6,721 bases of DNA from an uncultured Collinsella sp. (GCA_902478875.1 CABSMZ010000106.1:1-6721); one strand, 5' to 3'; counted from the first letter of the stretch, positions 1 to 6,282 are shown. A program made the numbers and translations. The notes: generated by a model from the letters alone, not told the origin.

Positions 1-268
1 GGGCGGTGCGCTCAATCAAGTTGAGCGTGGACTCGTCGGCGCGGCCCTCGAGCACATCGGCGAGCAGGTCGCTCAGCGCGCTCAGGCCCACGCGGCAGGG
101 CGTGCACTTGCCGCAGCTCTGGGTGGAGCACAGATTGACGAGCGCTGCCGTAAACTCAACGGGGCACGGGGCGAGCGAACTCACCGCCAGACGACGTCCG
201 AGCGCATCGTGCAGGTCGTCCATGACGGCCTGAGCGTGGCTGCGTTCCATTACGTGCAGTCGAGCCAT
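1..268 (-). CDS. N-terminal fragment of a NuoF-type 4Fe-4S protein, probably an NAD(P)H/FAD oxidoreductase
   Basis: The frame is open from an ATG at 268 to the left edge of the window, giving 89 residues; the rest lies outside. A GAGGGG ribosome site sits just upstream of the ATG. Residues 50-59 read QSCGKCTPCR, the iron-sulfur signature of NuoF/HymB-type proteins, with ligands C52, C55 and C58. The fourth cysteine, expected about 40 residues later, is beyond the edge. Further cysteines are C35 (in a CPVE stretch) and C47. From memory, the short N-terminus followed by CPV(D/E) and then this motif resembles proteins in which the domain is fused to a GltD-like FAD/NAD(P)-binding oxidoreductase, rather than full NuoF, which has a long FMN/NADH domain in front. 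The domain call is solid; the fusion partner is inferred. Probable role: electron transfer between NAD(P)H and iron-sulfur or flavin partners in the cytoplasm. Confidence 0.75.
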   Translation of the reverse strand, partial: MARLHVMERSHAQAVMDDLHDALGRRLAVSSLAPCPVEFTAALVNLCSTQSCGKCTPCRVGLSALSDLLADVLEGRADESTLNLIERTA

Positions 269-289
269 AAGATCCCCTCTCACATGGCA

Positions 290-309
290 GCCCGGAGGCG
301 AGGCCGGGC
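290..309 (-). other. Hairpin in the leader of the 4Fe-4S protein gene
   Basis: GCCCGG (290-295) and CCGGGC (304-309) form a perfect 6-bp GC stem with an 8-nt loop. It lies about 20 nt upstream of the start codon at 268. It could affect translation or mRNA stability. No T-run follows, so it is not a terminator. Confidence 0.35.
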
Positions 310-332
310 GAAGTTGCTACACGCACAACACT

Positions 333-353
333 GACCTAAAAAGTTGTTAGGTC
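333..353. promoter_or_regulatory. Perfect 7-bp inverted repeat, possible operator
   Basis: GACCTAA (333-339) and TTAGGTC (347-353) flank the 7-nt spacer AAAGTTG. The repeat lies 65-85 bp upstream of the start codon of the 4Fe-4S protein gene, a usual place for a regulator site. No T-run follows on either strand, which argues against a terminator. I do not recognise the binding protein. An RNA hairpin in the leader is the alternative. Confidence 0.4.
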
Positions 354-428
354 TCCACGCAGTTCGGCAGGCGGTATGAAATGTCACCCTCGGCGGTGAA
401 ATAGAACATTACCGCAGATAAATGCCAT

Positions 429-452
429 ATTTGGTAAAACGCGTTACCAAAT
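429..452. promoter_or_regulatory. Perfect 9-bp inverted repeat, likely operator
   Basis: ATTTGGTAA (429-437) and TTACCAAAT (444-452) are separated by AACGCG. The 24-bp symmetric, AT-rich ends with a CG-containing centre resemble binding sites of dimeric helix-turn-helix repressors of the LacI or GntR type. It lies between the operon terminator (455-492) and the 4Fe-4S protein gene, which it may control. Alternatively it is a second hairpin of the terminator region, since it starts only 2 nt after the first hairpin on the minus strand. Confidence 0.45.
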
Positions 453-454
453 GA

Positions 455-492
455 CAATGCCCCGCCCACGCAATCACGTGGACGGGGCATTG
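455..492 (-). terminator. Terminator of the alpha-glucoside PTS operon
   Basis: CAATGCCCCG (455-464) pairs perfectly with 483-492. One mismatch (465/482) follows, then five more pairs (466-470 with 477-481) around the loop CAATCA. On the minus strand it begins 32 nt after the stop codon of the GH4 gene and is followed by TCATTT, a weak T-tract. The stem is strong and well placed, so termination is the natural reading. The poor T-tract leaves efficiency uncertain. Confidence 0.75.
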
Positions 493-524
493 CTCCAGGT
501 ATGCGGCCAGCGACCCTGTTGCTT

Positions 525-1907
525 TTACTTAAGCTCGGGCCAGTAACCCTTGTTGGCCTCGATCATGTCGTCGAGAACCTCCTTGGCGACCTTCATCGAA
601 GGCACGGTCTTGTTCAGCGTAAAGGCCTTGAGCGCCTTCTCGTAAGAACCCTCGATCGTAGCCTCGACCACGAGCTTCTCGGAGTTCAGCTGCTGCATCA
701 TGAGGCCCTGTTGGAACAGAGGAATGTTGTCGCGGCTGATGACCTCGGGGCCATTCTTGCCAATGTAGGCAGGCAGCTCGACCATAGCGTCGTAGGGCAT
801 GTTGGGGATAGCGCCCTTGTTCTCGCAAATGACCAGGAAGCGCTGCTTGGTGTCGTTCTTCAGAGCGATAGCCAGATCGGCAATCCAGTCGCCGTGGCTG
901 CCCGCATAGAACGTGCTCTCGTCGATCTCGCCCGTCTTCTCGTAGTGGTCGATGCCGTCGAAGAGGTTCTTCTCACGCGTCTCCTCAACCTCGTTAGCAC
1001 GGGTGCGCTCGGGGTTGGAATGCTCGACGAACTCCTTCTGCTGCAGGTAGTAGTTCAGATACGTGTTGGGCAGGTACTCCGGGAAGCACTCCATGATCTC
1101 GTACTCGCCCTTCCAGACGTAGTACCAGCTGCCCTTGGTGTGGCGGTTCTGCTCGGGGTGCTCGTCAGTGGCCTCCTCGGGCTTCTTTGCCATGAGCGAG
1201 CCCATGCCCTTGAGGTACGAATCGGGCAGCAGAATCTCGTGCTCCTTGATGTACTCGCGCAGCTGCGGGAGCACCTCCTCGCCCTTGTGGCGAATCGAGG
1301 TGAACCAGCCAAAGTGGTTGAGGCCAAAGTAATCGTACTCGACATCCTTCTTGTCGATATCGAGCGCGGCGCAAACCACGTCGATGATTGCAATCGGCAT
1401 GTCGCAGATGTTGATGATGCGAGCGTTGGGACGCAGCACGCGGCAGCCCTCGGACACGATGGCGGCAGGGTTGGAGTAGTTGAGAATCCAGTAGTCCTTC
1501 TTGGCGTACTTCTCAACGTCATCGATCAGCTCGACCATGGGGAAGATGGTGCGCATGCCGTAGGCAAGGCCGCCGCAGCCGCAGGTCTCCTGACCAACGC
1601 AGCCGTGACGCAGCGGAATCTTCTCGTCCTGCTCGCGCATGGCATAGCCGCCCACGCGCATCTGGGCAAACACGAAGCTCGCGTCGGTAAAAGCCGTCTT
1701 TTTGTCGGTGGTCACCGTAAGCTTGATGTCCAGGCCGAGGTCCTCGTGCAGAATCCAGTCCACGAGCACGCCGATCTTGCGCTGGCGCTCCTCGTTGATG
1801 TCGTACAGACGAATCTCGTCAACGTCGAGCTCGTCCTTGCGAAGAGCGATGGACTTGACGATGCCGGGGGTAAAGGTGGATCCGCCACCACACAGAGTAA
1901 TGATCAT
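525..1907 (-). CDS. glvA: 6-phospho-alpha-glucosidase, glycoside hydrolase family 4 (maltose-6'-phosphate glucosidase type)
   Basis: This 460-residue cytoplasmic enzyme cleaves 6-phospho-alpha-glucosides delivered by the adjacent PTS permease, giving glucose 6-phosphate and glucose or another partner sugar. GH4 enzymes use NAD+ and a divalent metal in an oxidation-elimination mechanism. The NAD-binding loop is GGGSTFTP (7-14). N143-P147 is the NYSNP motif. C168-D169 sit in CDMP, the form typical of alpha-specific GH4 members (beta-specific enzymes usually have CN at this place). H198 in GLNHFGW is the expected second metal ligand. HSNPERTRANEV begins at 296. Length and similarity along the chain match GlvA/MalH/AglB. 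The start ATG is preceded by AAGGAG (1917-1922) inside the end of the permease gene, and only 3 nt separate the two genes, so they are translationally close. One oddity: GQETCGCGG has Cys111 where relatives I recall have Pro. It is last in the operon. The symbol is by family resemblance. Confidence 0.93.
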   Translation of the reverse strand: MIITLCGGGSTFTPGIVKSIALRKDELDVDEIRLYDINEERQRKIGVLVDWILHEDLGLDIKLTVTTDKKTAFTDASFVFAQMRVGGYAMREQDEKIPLRHGCVGQETCGCGGLAYGMRTIFPMVELIDDVEKYAKKDYWILNYSNPAAIVSEGCRVLRPNARIINICDMPIAIIDVVCAALDIDKKDVEYDYFGLNHFGWFTSIRHKGEEVLPQLREYIKEHEILLPDSYLKGMGSLMAKKPEEATDEHPEQNRHTKGSWYYVWKGEYEIMECFPEYLPNTYLNYYLQQKEFVEHSNPERTRANEVEETREKNLFDGIDHYEKTGEIDESTFYAGSHGDWIADLAIALKNDTKQRFLVICENKGAIPNMPYDAMVELPAYIGKNGPEVISRDNIPLFQQGLMMQQLNSEKLVVEATIEGSYEKALKAFTLNKTVPSMKVAKEVLDDMIEANKGYWPELK

Positions 1908-1910
1908 TGT

Positions 1911-3527
1911 TTACTGCTCCTTCTCAATTGCGTTTTCGACCTTGTCGCGCATCTCGGCGACCTTCATGCCAAAGATGATCTGGATATTGTTGCCGTTGCG
2001 GTTGATGCCGCTGTTGGGCACGTGGTTGATGAGGTTCTCATCGATGAGGTCCGGGTTCTTAACGTTCACGCGAAGACGCGTAAAGCAGTTCTCGAGCTCC
2101 TCGATGTTGTCCTTGCCGCCAAGACCTGCGACCAGGTCGGCAATACCTGCATCGACGCCCTCTGCGGGAGCTGCGGCAACAGCGCCCTGCTTCACCGCGA
2201 CAGACGCGGCGGCCTCGCCCTCGGCAACGGACTCGGCGAGCTCGGACTCCTCCTCGCGGCCAGGCGTGTGGAGGTTGAGCTTCTTAATAAGGAAGGTGAA
2301 GAGGAAGAAGTACAGAGCGGCGTTGACGACTCCAAGCACCAGCATCATCGGCCAGTTGGTCTTGTCGACACCGAGGACCAGGTTGGAAACCACGATGTTG
2401 ATGATGCCGCCTGCAGTCGAAGCGGGCACGGAGAGGACCTTGAGCAGAACCAGGAAGATGCCGGAAAGAATCGAGTGAACGACAAAGAGCACGGGAGCGG
2501 CAAAGACAAAGAGGAAGTCCATGGGCTCGGTCACGCAGGAGAGCACGGCGGTGATGATCAGCGGGATGATAACGGCCTTGGTCTTATCCTTGTTCCCCTT
2601 GTAAGCGGTGAAGATAAAGGCGAGACCGATACCGATGTAGGGCCACAGGTTGTTGAAGGTGTAGCTGTTGAAGTAGGTGCTATCGGAGAAGGGCTGGCCC
2701 GTCATCGCCATCTCGGCAACACGGATGGGATAGGCGCCGGCGATAACCTGATCGCCCAGCGTCAGGGTGCCGCCCACATCGGAGAACTGGAACGGGGTGT
2801 AGATGAGGTGATGCAGACCGGTAGGAACGAGCAGCTTGTTGAGCATGCCGTAGATAAACAGACCGATGTTGCCCGACTCCTTAATGATGCCGGCAACGGA
2901 GGAGATGGCACCCTGAACCGGAGGCCAAACGATGCAGAAGCCAGCACCCATGATCCAGGAAATGATGATCATGATCAGGAACGGAAAACGAACGCCCGAG
3001 AACATCGAAAGGGCAATGGGGAACTGCTTGTTCGAATACTTGTTGAACACGACACCGGTGATGCAACCAAGAATGATGCCGCCAAACACGCCGGTATCGA
3101 GCACCTGAATGCCCATAACGGTGCTCTGGCCGGTTCCGGTAAGACCGAGCATGCCGCTCGCCTCGGCAAGAGAGCCGGTGGCGTTGAGCACGATGTTGTT
3201 AGCCTGCAGGAACAGGAAGAACGACATCAGGGCAATCAGCGAAGCATGGCCCTTGTTCTTCTTTGCCATGGCGCCGGCGATGCCCACGCAGAACAGAATC
3301 GAGAGGTTGTTGATGATAAACATCAGCGACTGATAGACAACGGCGCCCACAAGCTGGAACGGACCGGAGCCCAGTACGGGGATCAAGGCGCAAATGGTCT
3401 TGTTGGTCAGAATAATGCCCACGATGAGCAGAATGCCGGCAACCGAGAGATACATCATCGGCTGGACGATTGACTTCGCGAACACCTCCAACGGCGCTTT
3501 GAAATTGAACTTCTTTTTTGCGGTCAT
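1911..3527 (-). CDS. glvC: PTS alpha-glucoside (maltose-type) transporter subunit EIICB
   Basis: This membrane permease of the glucose/alpha-glucoside PTS family imports a disaccharide and phosphorylates it. With the start chosen here it has 538 residues. Residues about 15-415 form the hydrophobic EIIC domain with many membrane segments. It includes GLHH (237-240) and the TEP motif (333-335), both typical of sugar contact regions in this family. Residues about 420-460 are an Ala/Glu-rich linker. Residues about 462-538 are EIIB, with the phosphorylated Cys481 in ENCFTRLR. No EIIA domain is fused; that job falls to the separate gene at 4500-5012. A longer frame from a TTG at 3554 exists, but the ATG at 3527 is preceded by GGAAGGGGAG (3535-3544) with a 7-nt spacer, and the TTG extension would translate that ribosome site. 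The neighbouring GH4 enzyme with a CDMP motif points to maltose or related alpha-glucosides. The exact sugar is not shown by sequence. Confidence 0.94.
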   Translation of the reverse strand: MTAKKKFNFKAPLEVFAKSIVQPMMYLSVAGILLIVGIILTNKTICALIPVLGSGPFQLVGAVVYQSLMFIINNLSILFCVGIAGAMAKKNKGHASLIALMSFFLFLQANNIVLNATGSLAEASGMLGLTGTGQSTVMGIQVLDTGVFGGIILGCITGVVFNKYSNKQFPIALSMFSGVRFPFLIMIIISWIMGAGFCIVWPPVQGAISSVAGIIKESGNIGLFIYGMLNKLLVPTGLHHLIYTPFQFSDVGGTLTLGDQVIAGAYPIRVAEMAMTGQPFSDSTYFNSYTFNNLWPYIGIGLAFIFTAYKGNKDKTKAVIIPLIITAVLSCVTEPMDFLFVFAAPVLFVVHSILSGIFLVLLKVLSVPASTAGGIINIVVSNLVLGVDKTNWPMMLVLGVVNAALYFFLFTFLIKKLNLHTPGREEESELAESVAEGEAAASVAVKQGAVAAAPAEGVDAGIADLVAGLGGKDNIEELENCFTRLRVNVKNPDLIDENLINHVPNSGINRNGNNIQIIFGMKVAEMRDKVENAIEKEQ

Positions 3528-3626
3528 AGCGGTACTCCCCTTCCTTTTCCGCAAATTAAGACAGATGTGCCCTAGACAAGACCGTGAGCCCTGCCTTATA
3601 TCAATCGATGTGTGGGCACGTTATGC
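3528..3626 (-). promoter_or_regulatory. 99-nt gap between antiterminator and permease genes, with a long-range inverted repeat
   Basis: This is the only sizeable gap inside the operon. GTGCCC (3567-3572) and GGGCAC (3614-3619) could pair, enclosing 41 nt that include the AT-rich stretch TTGATATAAGG on the minus strand (possible weak internal -10). The strong ribosome site for the permease follows at 3535-3544. I find no hairpin with a T-run here, so no clear second terminator. The gap could adjust the level of the membrane permease relative to the regulator. Confidence 0.3.
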
Positions 3627-4493
3627 CTAGAGACCAGGTTCTCCAAGCAGGTTAACAATGTGATATGCGAGATAACTCTTCTCGGCATCGGTAACGACAA
3701 CGTTATAGGTAGACGACAAGTGGGCGGCTATGGCGTCCGCGCACGAGAACGCGCACGGATACTTAGTTTCATCGATTCGGAACAGTGCATCGTCATTGAT
3801 CTGCCCGGCCGCGGGGTCAAGCGCCCGCTGTGCGAAAAACTGCAGGTGGCGGACGAAACGCTCATAGGGCAGCGAGGTGTCATCGAGGGTCGTAGCATAG
3901 CGCTCGGAAACAATCGCGAGCACGTCGCGAACAAGCTGGACCGAAACGATCAGACGATCGGAGCGTTGCGGCATGGTGGCGTTGACGATATGCAAGGTAA
4001 TGAAACCCTGCTCTTCTTCGCTCATCTGGATGCCCATATACTCCTTGACAATCTGCAGCGCACGGCCCGCAAGCGCATACTCCTTGCGATAGAACTGCTG
4101 GATCTCGAGCAGCAACGGATTCTCACAGGAGACGCCTTTGCGCTCGCGCTCCAAAGCAAGGCTGATATGGTCTGCGAGAGCAATGAGAATCTTGTCGTTG
4201 ATATCAACATTGAGCTCTCGACGAAGCATCTGAACGATGTCCTCGGAAATCACGAGGTTGACGGTGGGGATGGACTCTAAAAGATGTGCCAAGCGGTCAA
4301 TCGTACGCGAATCCTGAGAAGTTCCCTCCTGCAACGCGTAGGTCTTTTCGACCGATGCCTCGTCGATGGCATCGCCGGCATGACGGCCAAAGCAGAGGCC
4401 TCGACCGATGACGATGAGCTCAGAACCATCGTCCGAAGTGACCATTGCGACGTTGTTGTTGAAAACTCGCTTGATAACCACGGTACCCACCAC
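3627..4493 (-). CDS. BglG/LicT-family transcription antiterminator with two PRD domains
   Basis: This is an RNA-binding regulator of sugar operons. In this family the N-terminal CAT domain binds a leader RNA hairpin and prevents formation of an overlapping terminator. Phosphorylation of PRD histidines by the PTS sets its activity. Here residues about 5-60 are the CAT domain, with the typical KRVFNNNV start. PRD1 spans about 65-170 with conserved H109 (LADHIS) and H168 (GFITLHIVNA). PRD2 spans about 172-280 with H216 (RHLQFF) and H278 (YLAYHIVN). All four regulatory histidines are present, so it should be a fully PTS-responsive member. The start is uncertain: GTG at 4493, 4490 and 4481 are all in frame with only weak ribosome sites, and the last would give the most family-like N-terminus. 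It begins 6 nt after the EIIA stop. The probable target is the leader near 5056-5124. Confidence 0.92.
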   Translation of the reverse strand: MVGTVVIKRVFNNNVAMVTSDDGSELIVIGRGLCFGRHAGDAIDEASVEKTYALQEGTSQDSRTIDRLAHLLESIPTVNLVISEDIVQMLRRELNVDINDKILIALADHISLALERERKGVSCENPLLLEIQQFYRKEYALAGRALQIVKEYMGIQMSEEEQGFITLHIVNATMPQRSDRLIVSVQLVRDVLAIVSERYATTLDDTSLPYERFVRHLQFFAQRALDPAAGQINDDALFRIDETKYPCAFSCADAIAAHLSSTYNVVVTDAEKSYLAYHIVNLLGEPGL

Positions 4494-4499
4494 AAGAAT

Positions 4500-5012
4500 T
4501 TACTCGGAAAGCCAGACGACAGGCTCTTTAACAGCAACAGGGCCGGAAGCGTGCTCACGAAGAGTCGAGTTCTCCGAACGCTCGCACACGATAACGAAGA
4601 CCGTGGGATCGAAGCCGGCGGCGCGGACCGCGTCGAAATCGACCTCGACGAGGGGCTGGCCCGCGTCGACATGGTCACCCTGGGCAACAAGCGCATGGAA
4701 GCCCTTGCCCTCAAGTTTAACAGTGTCGATTCCGATATGCAGCATCACCTGAGCAGAGCTGTCGTCGGACATGATACCCAGCGCGTGCTCGGTCGGGAAC
4801 AGCGCCGCGACGGTGCCGGAAACAGGAGCGCACACCGTTCCCTCTTGGGGAATCACGGCAACGCCATCGCCCACGGCACGGCTGCTAAAAGCGGGGTCAT
4901 TGGTTTTTTCCAGATGAACAAGCTCGCCGGAAACGGGAGCGAGGATTTCGAACTCGGAAGTTGCAGTCTTCTGCTCATCCGAACCGCCCATCAGGCGAGA
5001 AAAGAAACCCAT
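4500..5012 (-). CDS. PTS glucose-family EIIA component (Crr-like)
   Basis: This soluble 170-residue phosphocarrier takes phosphate from HPr and passes it to the EIIB cysteine of the permease two genes downstream. FEILAPVSGE (21-30) and VCAPVSG (60-66) are typical of the beta-sandwich fold. H76 (PTEHALGI) and H92 (LHIGIDTV) are the paired active-site histidines, H92 being the one expected to carry phosphate. Length matches free-standing EIIA-Glc. The open frame extends upstream to 5075, with another ATG at 5030. The ATG at 5012 is preferred: AAGGGA (5022-5027) lies 9 nt before it and the family-like N-terminus starts there. The upstream frame would also run through the predicted leader hairpin. 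First gene of the operon, 6 nt before the antiterminator. Besides serving this permease it could phosphorylate other EIICB proteins lacking their own EIIA; that is inference. Confidence 0.93.
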   Translation of the reverse strand: MGFFSRLMGGSDEQKTATSEFEILAPVSGELVHLEKTNDPAFSSRAVGDGVAVIPQEGTVCAPVSGTVAALFPTEHALGIMSDDSSAQVMLHIGIDTVKLEGKGFHALVAQGDHVDAGQPLVEVDFDAVRAAGFDPTVFVIVCERSENSTLREHASGPVAVKEPVVWLSE

Positions 5013-5055
5013 GGTGGCATGTCCCTTCATAAATATAGCCCAACCAAAATCAAGC

Positions 5056-5079
5056 GAATGCGTCCATAGAGACACATCC
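5056..5079 (-). terminator. Leader hairpin of the PTS operon, candidate attenuator
   Basis: On the minus strand GGATGTGTC (5079-5071) pairs with GACGCATTC (5064-5056), a 9-bp stem with two G-U pairs and a 6-nt loop. It is followed by GCTTGATTTT. It lies between the predicted promoter and the EIIA start, which is the place for a conditional terminator in an operon that encodes its own antiterminator. The T-run is short and interrupted, so this is a candidate only. Confidence 0.5.
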
Positions 5080-5092
5080 GTTCAAAGACTTT

Positions 5093-5124
5093 GGTTAGGC
5101 CCACGTCCGAGGGACTCGGTAACC
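5093..5124 (-). promoter_or_regulatory. Structured leader element, candidate antiterminator-binding RNA
   Basis: Minus-strand RNA can fold with an outer stem GGTTA/TAACC (5124-5120 with 5097-5093) and an inner stem CCGAG/CTCGG (5119-5115 with 5111-5107), with unpaired bases on one side. The length (32 nt) and GGTT...AACC ends recall the ribonucleic antiterminator target of the BglG/LicT family. However, the conserved core known from BglG/LicT targets (TTGTTACTG ... GCAGGCAAAACC) is not visible. It ends 13 nt before the terminator-like stem, whereas known targets overlap it. Confidence 0.35.
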
Positions 5125-5149
5125 TTTCGCATTTCTTTTTACGGGAGCT

Positions 5150-5177
5150 ATTGTAGACAAGCCCAAAGCCAGAACAA
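5150..5177 (-). promoter_or_regulatory. Predicted sigma-70-type promoter of the PTS operon
   Basis: On the minus strand TTGTTC (5177-5172) and TACAAT (5155-5150) are separated by 16 nt. The -10 box is one base off TATAAT and the -35 keeps the TTG. Transcription would start near 5143, giving a leader of roughly 130 nt before EIIA, enough for the hairpins at 5093-5124 and 5056-5079. Confidence 0.5.
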
Positions 5178-5194
5178 TCATTATGACCGGTGAG

Positions 5195-5223
5195 CGGTAT
5201 TTTTTCTTCGATAAACGGTATTT
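5195..5223. repeat. Two direct CGGTATTT repeats upstream of the PTS promoter
   Basis: CGGTATTT occurs at 5195-5202 and 5216-5223, 21 bp apart, which is two turns of the helix. Relative to the predicted start near 5143 they centre at about -56 and -76, a position typical of activator sites. Chance occurrence cannot be excluded for an 8-mer pair. Confidence 0.3.
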
Positions 5224-5227
5224 AAGC

Positions 5228-5274
5228 GGCACTTGGGGACGTTCCTTTTCTGCCGGCACCCAGGGACACTCCTT
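5228..5274. repeat. Degenerate tandem repeat of REP/mobile-element type
   Basis: A 20-nt unit beginning GGCAC and ending TCCTT occurs at 5228-5247 and 5255-5274, with 15 of 20 positions equal. A 7-nt spacer separates the copies, and a TGCCGGCA palindrome spans the junction. The shared core GGCAC...GGGAC..TCC resembles intergenic repeats that, as I recall, are found around Y1 (REP-associated) transposases in many bacteria. No transposase gene is present here. It lies between the EFR1 gene and the PTS promoter. Confidence 0.5.
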
Positions 5275-5306
5275 GCTCTGACTCCTTTGAACCAATTTCG
5301 TATGCG

Positions 5307-6068
5307 CTAGATGAAGAGCTCGCATTCCTTCCGCACGACGCAAACCTTGCTCAGCATCTGAGAAACAGCGGATAGCTTGTTGGGATCAAGCTTACGAGCG
5401 CCTCGCGGGCATACGGCAATGCAGCGCATGCAGGAGATGCACGCCTCGCCAGCTGCTCGTTTGGGGTCACCCTTGTCGATAGCACAAACGGGGCACGCCG
5501 CGGCGCATGCACCGCAGGAGACGCAATCCTCTGTTGCCTCAGGTGCCATGCGGTGACCTCTGGCTTGTTTATAAGGACGATTGCCGGGAATAGAGGGCTC
5601 GGATGTATCCTCAGCCAACAGCTTTTGCTGAATTTGCTGCGCAAACTCTGCGAGCTGCGCCGCATCCTGCGCATCCGGACGACCGGCAGCAAACTGTCGC
5701 GCAACGGAATGCTCGGCAATAGCAGAAACCGCTGCAACCACCCTAAATCCGGCGCGCTTCGCAACGTCCTCCAGCTCTACGAGCGCGTCCTCAAACGCGC
5801 GGTTTCCGTAGACGCACACCAGAACGGCCCGCGCTCCGTTGCCGTGAACCATGTTCAGTCGGTCGACCGCCACGGCCGGGATTCTACCGGCATACGCCGG
5901 CACAGAGATTACGGCCACGTCGTCCTCAGTCATCGAGACAGCGCTGAAATCTAGCCCGCTATCGGTCAGATCGACGGTAACGGTATTCTTGTCCAGTGCC
6001 CCGGCCACAAGGCCAGACACCTTCCGCGTTCCACCCGTCGGACTAAACACAATTTCGAATACGCTCAT
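5307..6068 (-). CDS. EFR1-type flavodoxin plus 2x[4Fe-4S] ferredoxin protein
   Basis: This 253-residue cytoplasmic electron carrier combines a flavodoxin-like N-terminal part (about 1-150) with two 4Fe-4S binding motifs. FSPTGGT (8-14) is the phosphate loop for FMN. PAYAGRIP (57-64) and VYGNRAFED (86-94) are further flavodoxin landmarks. The cluster ligands are C182, C185, C188 with C192 (CVSCGACAAACP), and C210, C213, C216 with C220 (CISCMRCIAVCP). Extra cysteines occur at 195, 243 and 249. The arrangement matches proteins annotated as EFR1 family; their physiological partner is generally not known. The ATG at 6068 is chosen over the TTG one codon upstream because GGAGGG (6076-6081) sits 7 nt before it. 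The gene stands alone: 650 bases without a gene lie upstream, and the PTS operon promoter lies downstream. No clear terminator follows it, so some read-through into the PTS operon is possible. Confidence 0.9.
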   Translation of the reverse strand: MSVFEIVFSPTGGTRKVSGLVAGALDKNTVTVDLTDSGLDFSAVSMTEDDVAVISVPAYAGRIPAVAVDRLNMVHGNGARAVLVCVYGNRAFEDALVELEDVAKRAGFRVVAAVSAIAEHSVARQFAAGRPDAQDAAQLAEFAQQIQQKLLAEDTSEPSIPGNRPYKQARGHRMAPEATEDCVSCGACAAACPVCAIDKGDPKRAAGEACISCMRCIAVCPRGARKLDPNKLSAVSQMLSKVCVVRKECELFI

Positions 6069-6125
6069 CAAGGCACCCTCCCCCTACGCCTGGCAACGCG
6101 TCAAGCCGTTTTCACATTCAGACAG

Positions 6126-6152
6126 AGTATACGGCGCATGGGGGAGCTCCCC
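6126..6152 (-). promoter_or_regulatory. Possible promoter and operator of the EFR1 gene
   Basis: On the minus strand TATACT (6131-6126) is a good -10 box 57 bp before the EFR1 start. No convincing -35 is seen at 16-18 nt. Instead a perfect 12-bp palindrome, GGGGAGCTCCCC (6141-6152), fills the region just upstream of the -10. A weak -35 next to a palindrome suggests regulation by a bound protein, but this is inferred from position only. Confidence 0.35.
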
Positions 6153-6282
6153 GTTTTGGTGCGCCAGGCGGCCCGATACACCTACCCATACTGCCCGCCT
6201 TTTCGGTTTGCATAATTCCCGGTACAGATTGCATATATTTACTGGATGCCGCCGCGTTCTCCTGAGGTACCCCGTCCCAGCA

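Noticed and set aside
501..3473. A 990-residue open frame on the plus strand, opposite the GH4 and EIICB genes
   Set aside because: It is the mirror of two well-identified genes. The product is rich in Leu, Val, Asp and His with no recognisable domain, and its length follows from the codon use of the minus-strand genes.
3528..3554. Longer EIICB starting at TTG 3554
   Set aside because: The extension would translate through the strong ribosome site that serves the ATG at 3527.
3612..5069. Plus-strand open frames of 222 and 261 residues opposite the antiterminator and EIIA genes
   Set aside because: Both overlap genes with clear motifs on the minus strand and show no domain of their own.
5013..5075. 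Longer EIIA starting at 5075 or 5030
   Set aside because: The 5075 frame begins inside the candidate leader hairpin, and neither start has a clear ribosome site. The ATG at 5012 has AAGGGA at good distance and the typical N-terminus.
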